Source of the DNA: Candidatus Rhodoblastus alkanivorans
GTDB lineage: Bacteria > Pseudomonadota > Alphaproteobacteria > Rhizobiales > Beijerinckiaceae
Length of the DNA: 64,000 bases
Direction of reading: 5' to 3'
Assembly: GCF_022760755.1 (NCBI RefSeq)
Contig: NZ_JAIVFP010000001.1
Coordinates: 3,452,001 to 3,516,000 of the forward strand
Part shown: positions 63,459 through 64,000 of the stretch, piece after piece
How positions within the stretch are numbered: the stretch's first letter is position 1
Layout of the letters: each line of letters starts with the position of its first letter
Notes under the pieces: generated by a model
What the model was told of the DNA's origin: nothing
Databases searched by the model: none
The model's input: the letters and a program-made list of their open reading frames with translations, nothing else
Position numbers and translations under genes: made by a program

Positions 63459-64000
63459 GCGTTTGACCGCCGACGATCAATTGTTTCGTGGGGACGCGCG
63501 GAACCTGAAGCTGTCTTTTATACGGGGAAGCGTCGCAATGGTCATGTTCCTCGGCGTGAGCGTACGGCCGTCGAAAGCCCTTATGACGACATTAACGCCA
63601 CTCCGCGCCCTTAGTTCAGCGGCTCGTTGAACTTCCCGGACTCGCTCATCGGCGCCAAGATCGGTGAGCTTGTTGACGGCGTCAGCACCGCAGATCGCGA
63701 TAAGCGCCGAGGTTGTCGCGACGGATGGGCGCCAGACGCTTAATTTTCTGGTGAGGAGGGGACGCTCAAACGACCCGCGGGCGCCCGAAGCAGCACAGAC
63801 GGAACGCTGGGTTACCGAAATGTTGCGGCCGTTCGCGCCAACAGCCGAAATGGCTTATCCGGGTTGACTCCGGAATCCGGGCCGACCAGCCACGAATTTC
63901 CGCTAATTAGCGCCGAGCAGTCCTTAGTCGCGGCGGTTGCGCAGGTCCCTTTTCCGCCGTTTTGGGTCATTCGCGAACGGGAGCCAATCCTCAGATTTCA
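63459..64000. other. Intergenic region at the right window edge
   Basis: About 540 bp upstream of the glycine-rich gene with no supportable gene. Small open frames exist but have no recognisable motif or ribosome site. The part near 63400-63425 is locally AT-rich (CCTTTATATATTTCACAAG on the minus strand) and probably holds the promoter of the glycine-rich gene. Confidence 0.45.

Noticed and set aside
63664-63867. Possible 67-codon gene on the plus strand
   Set aside because: No motif, no ribosome site, and not distinguishable from chance in this composition.

Overview
The window is chromosomal DNA of a high-GC alphaproteobacterium. The gene content points to the Hyphomicrobiales (Rhizobiales), and a Methylocystaceae/Beijerinckiaceae-type genome fits best. 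Supporting signs are a CcrM-type GANTC methylase, a PleC-like histidine kinase, OpgG/OpgH glucan genes, MeaB, a HpnK/ChbG-type deacetylase, a PAS_5 plus PilZ pair, DUF3126, and intergenic palindromes of a kind common in this order. No rRNA, tRNA, phage or CRISPR array was seen. The placement is inferred from protein families, not from a search.

Layout. 1-8.0 kb is housekeeping: argS (cut by the window edge), a patatin phospholipase, a CBS-pair protein, a rhomboid protease with a terminator hairpin in its leader, a PAS_5 protein, a tandem-PilZ protein, a gamma-carbonic anhydrase, a membrane-anchored protein and an internally duplicated DUF3126 protein. 8.5-15.2 kb is a visibly AT-richer island holding a methyltransferase, a sulfotransferase, a family-2 glycosyltransferase, a small coiled-coil protein and transposon debris (IS110 with an amber stop, an IS66 tail, a deleted IS481-like gene). 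It is bracketed and dotted by a 28-bp REP-like palindrome, and the IS110 sits inside one REP copy.

15.2-27 kb has glmS, a secreted metallo-beta-lactamase-fold protein, an outer-membrane MetA-type protein, glmU, opgG-opgH with a downstream coiled-coil membrane protein, and a LOG-family hydrolase. 27-35 kb has pepN, the PleC-like kinase, a short pterin dehydratase, an M20 dipeptidase and a spermidine-synthase-like protein flanked by direct repeats. 35-45 kb has a YcgN protein, a class A PBP, murJ, a decayed polyprenyl-glycosyltransferase gene, a HpnK-like deacetylase, and a likely operon meaB - pyroglutamyl-peptidase-like - TerC-like - DUF563/GT61.

45-60 kb has a diiron/MBL protein, an outer-membrane barrel, an AT-rich acyltransferase, ccrM, UDG-rnhB, ETF-QO, an FMN-binding GltS-like enzyme, an FAH-family protein, an O-methyltransferase, an operon of two small proteins plus an aldehyde dehydrogenase, and a phosphoglycolate-phosphatase-like HAD. 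60.4-63.4 kb encodes one large glycine-rich, repeat-rich protein that looks like a type-I-secreted surface protein.

The recurring theme is the cell envelope: amino-sugar supply (GlmS, GlmU), peptidoglycan (PBP, MurJ), periplasmic glucans (OpgGH), surface-glycan modification (the island, the acyltransferase, the GT61, the deacetylase) and a secreted repeat protein. The least described items are the REP/IS110/solo-end family in the island, the glycine-rich protein with alternating repeats, and the probable leader attenuator ahead of the rhomboid gene.
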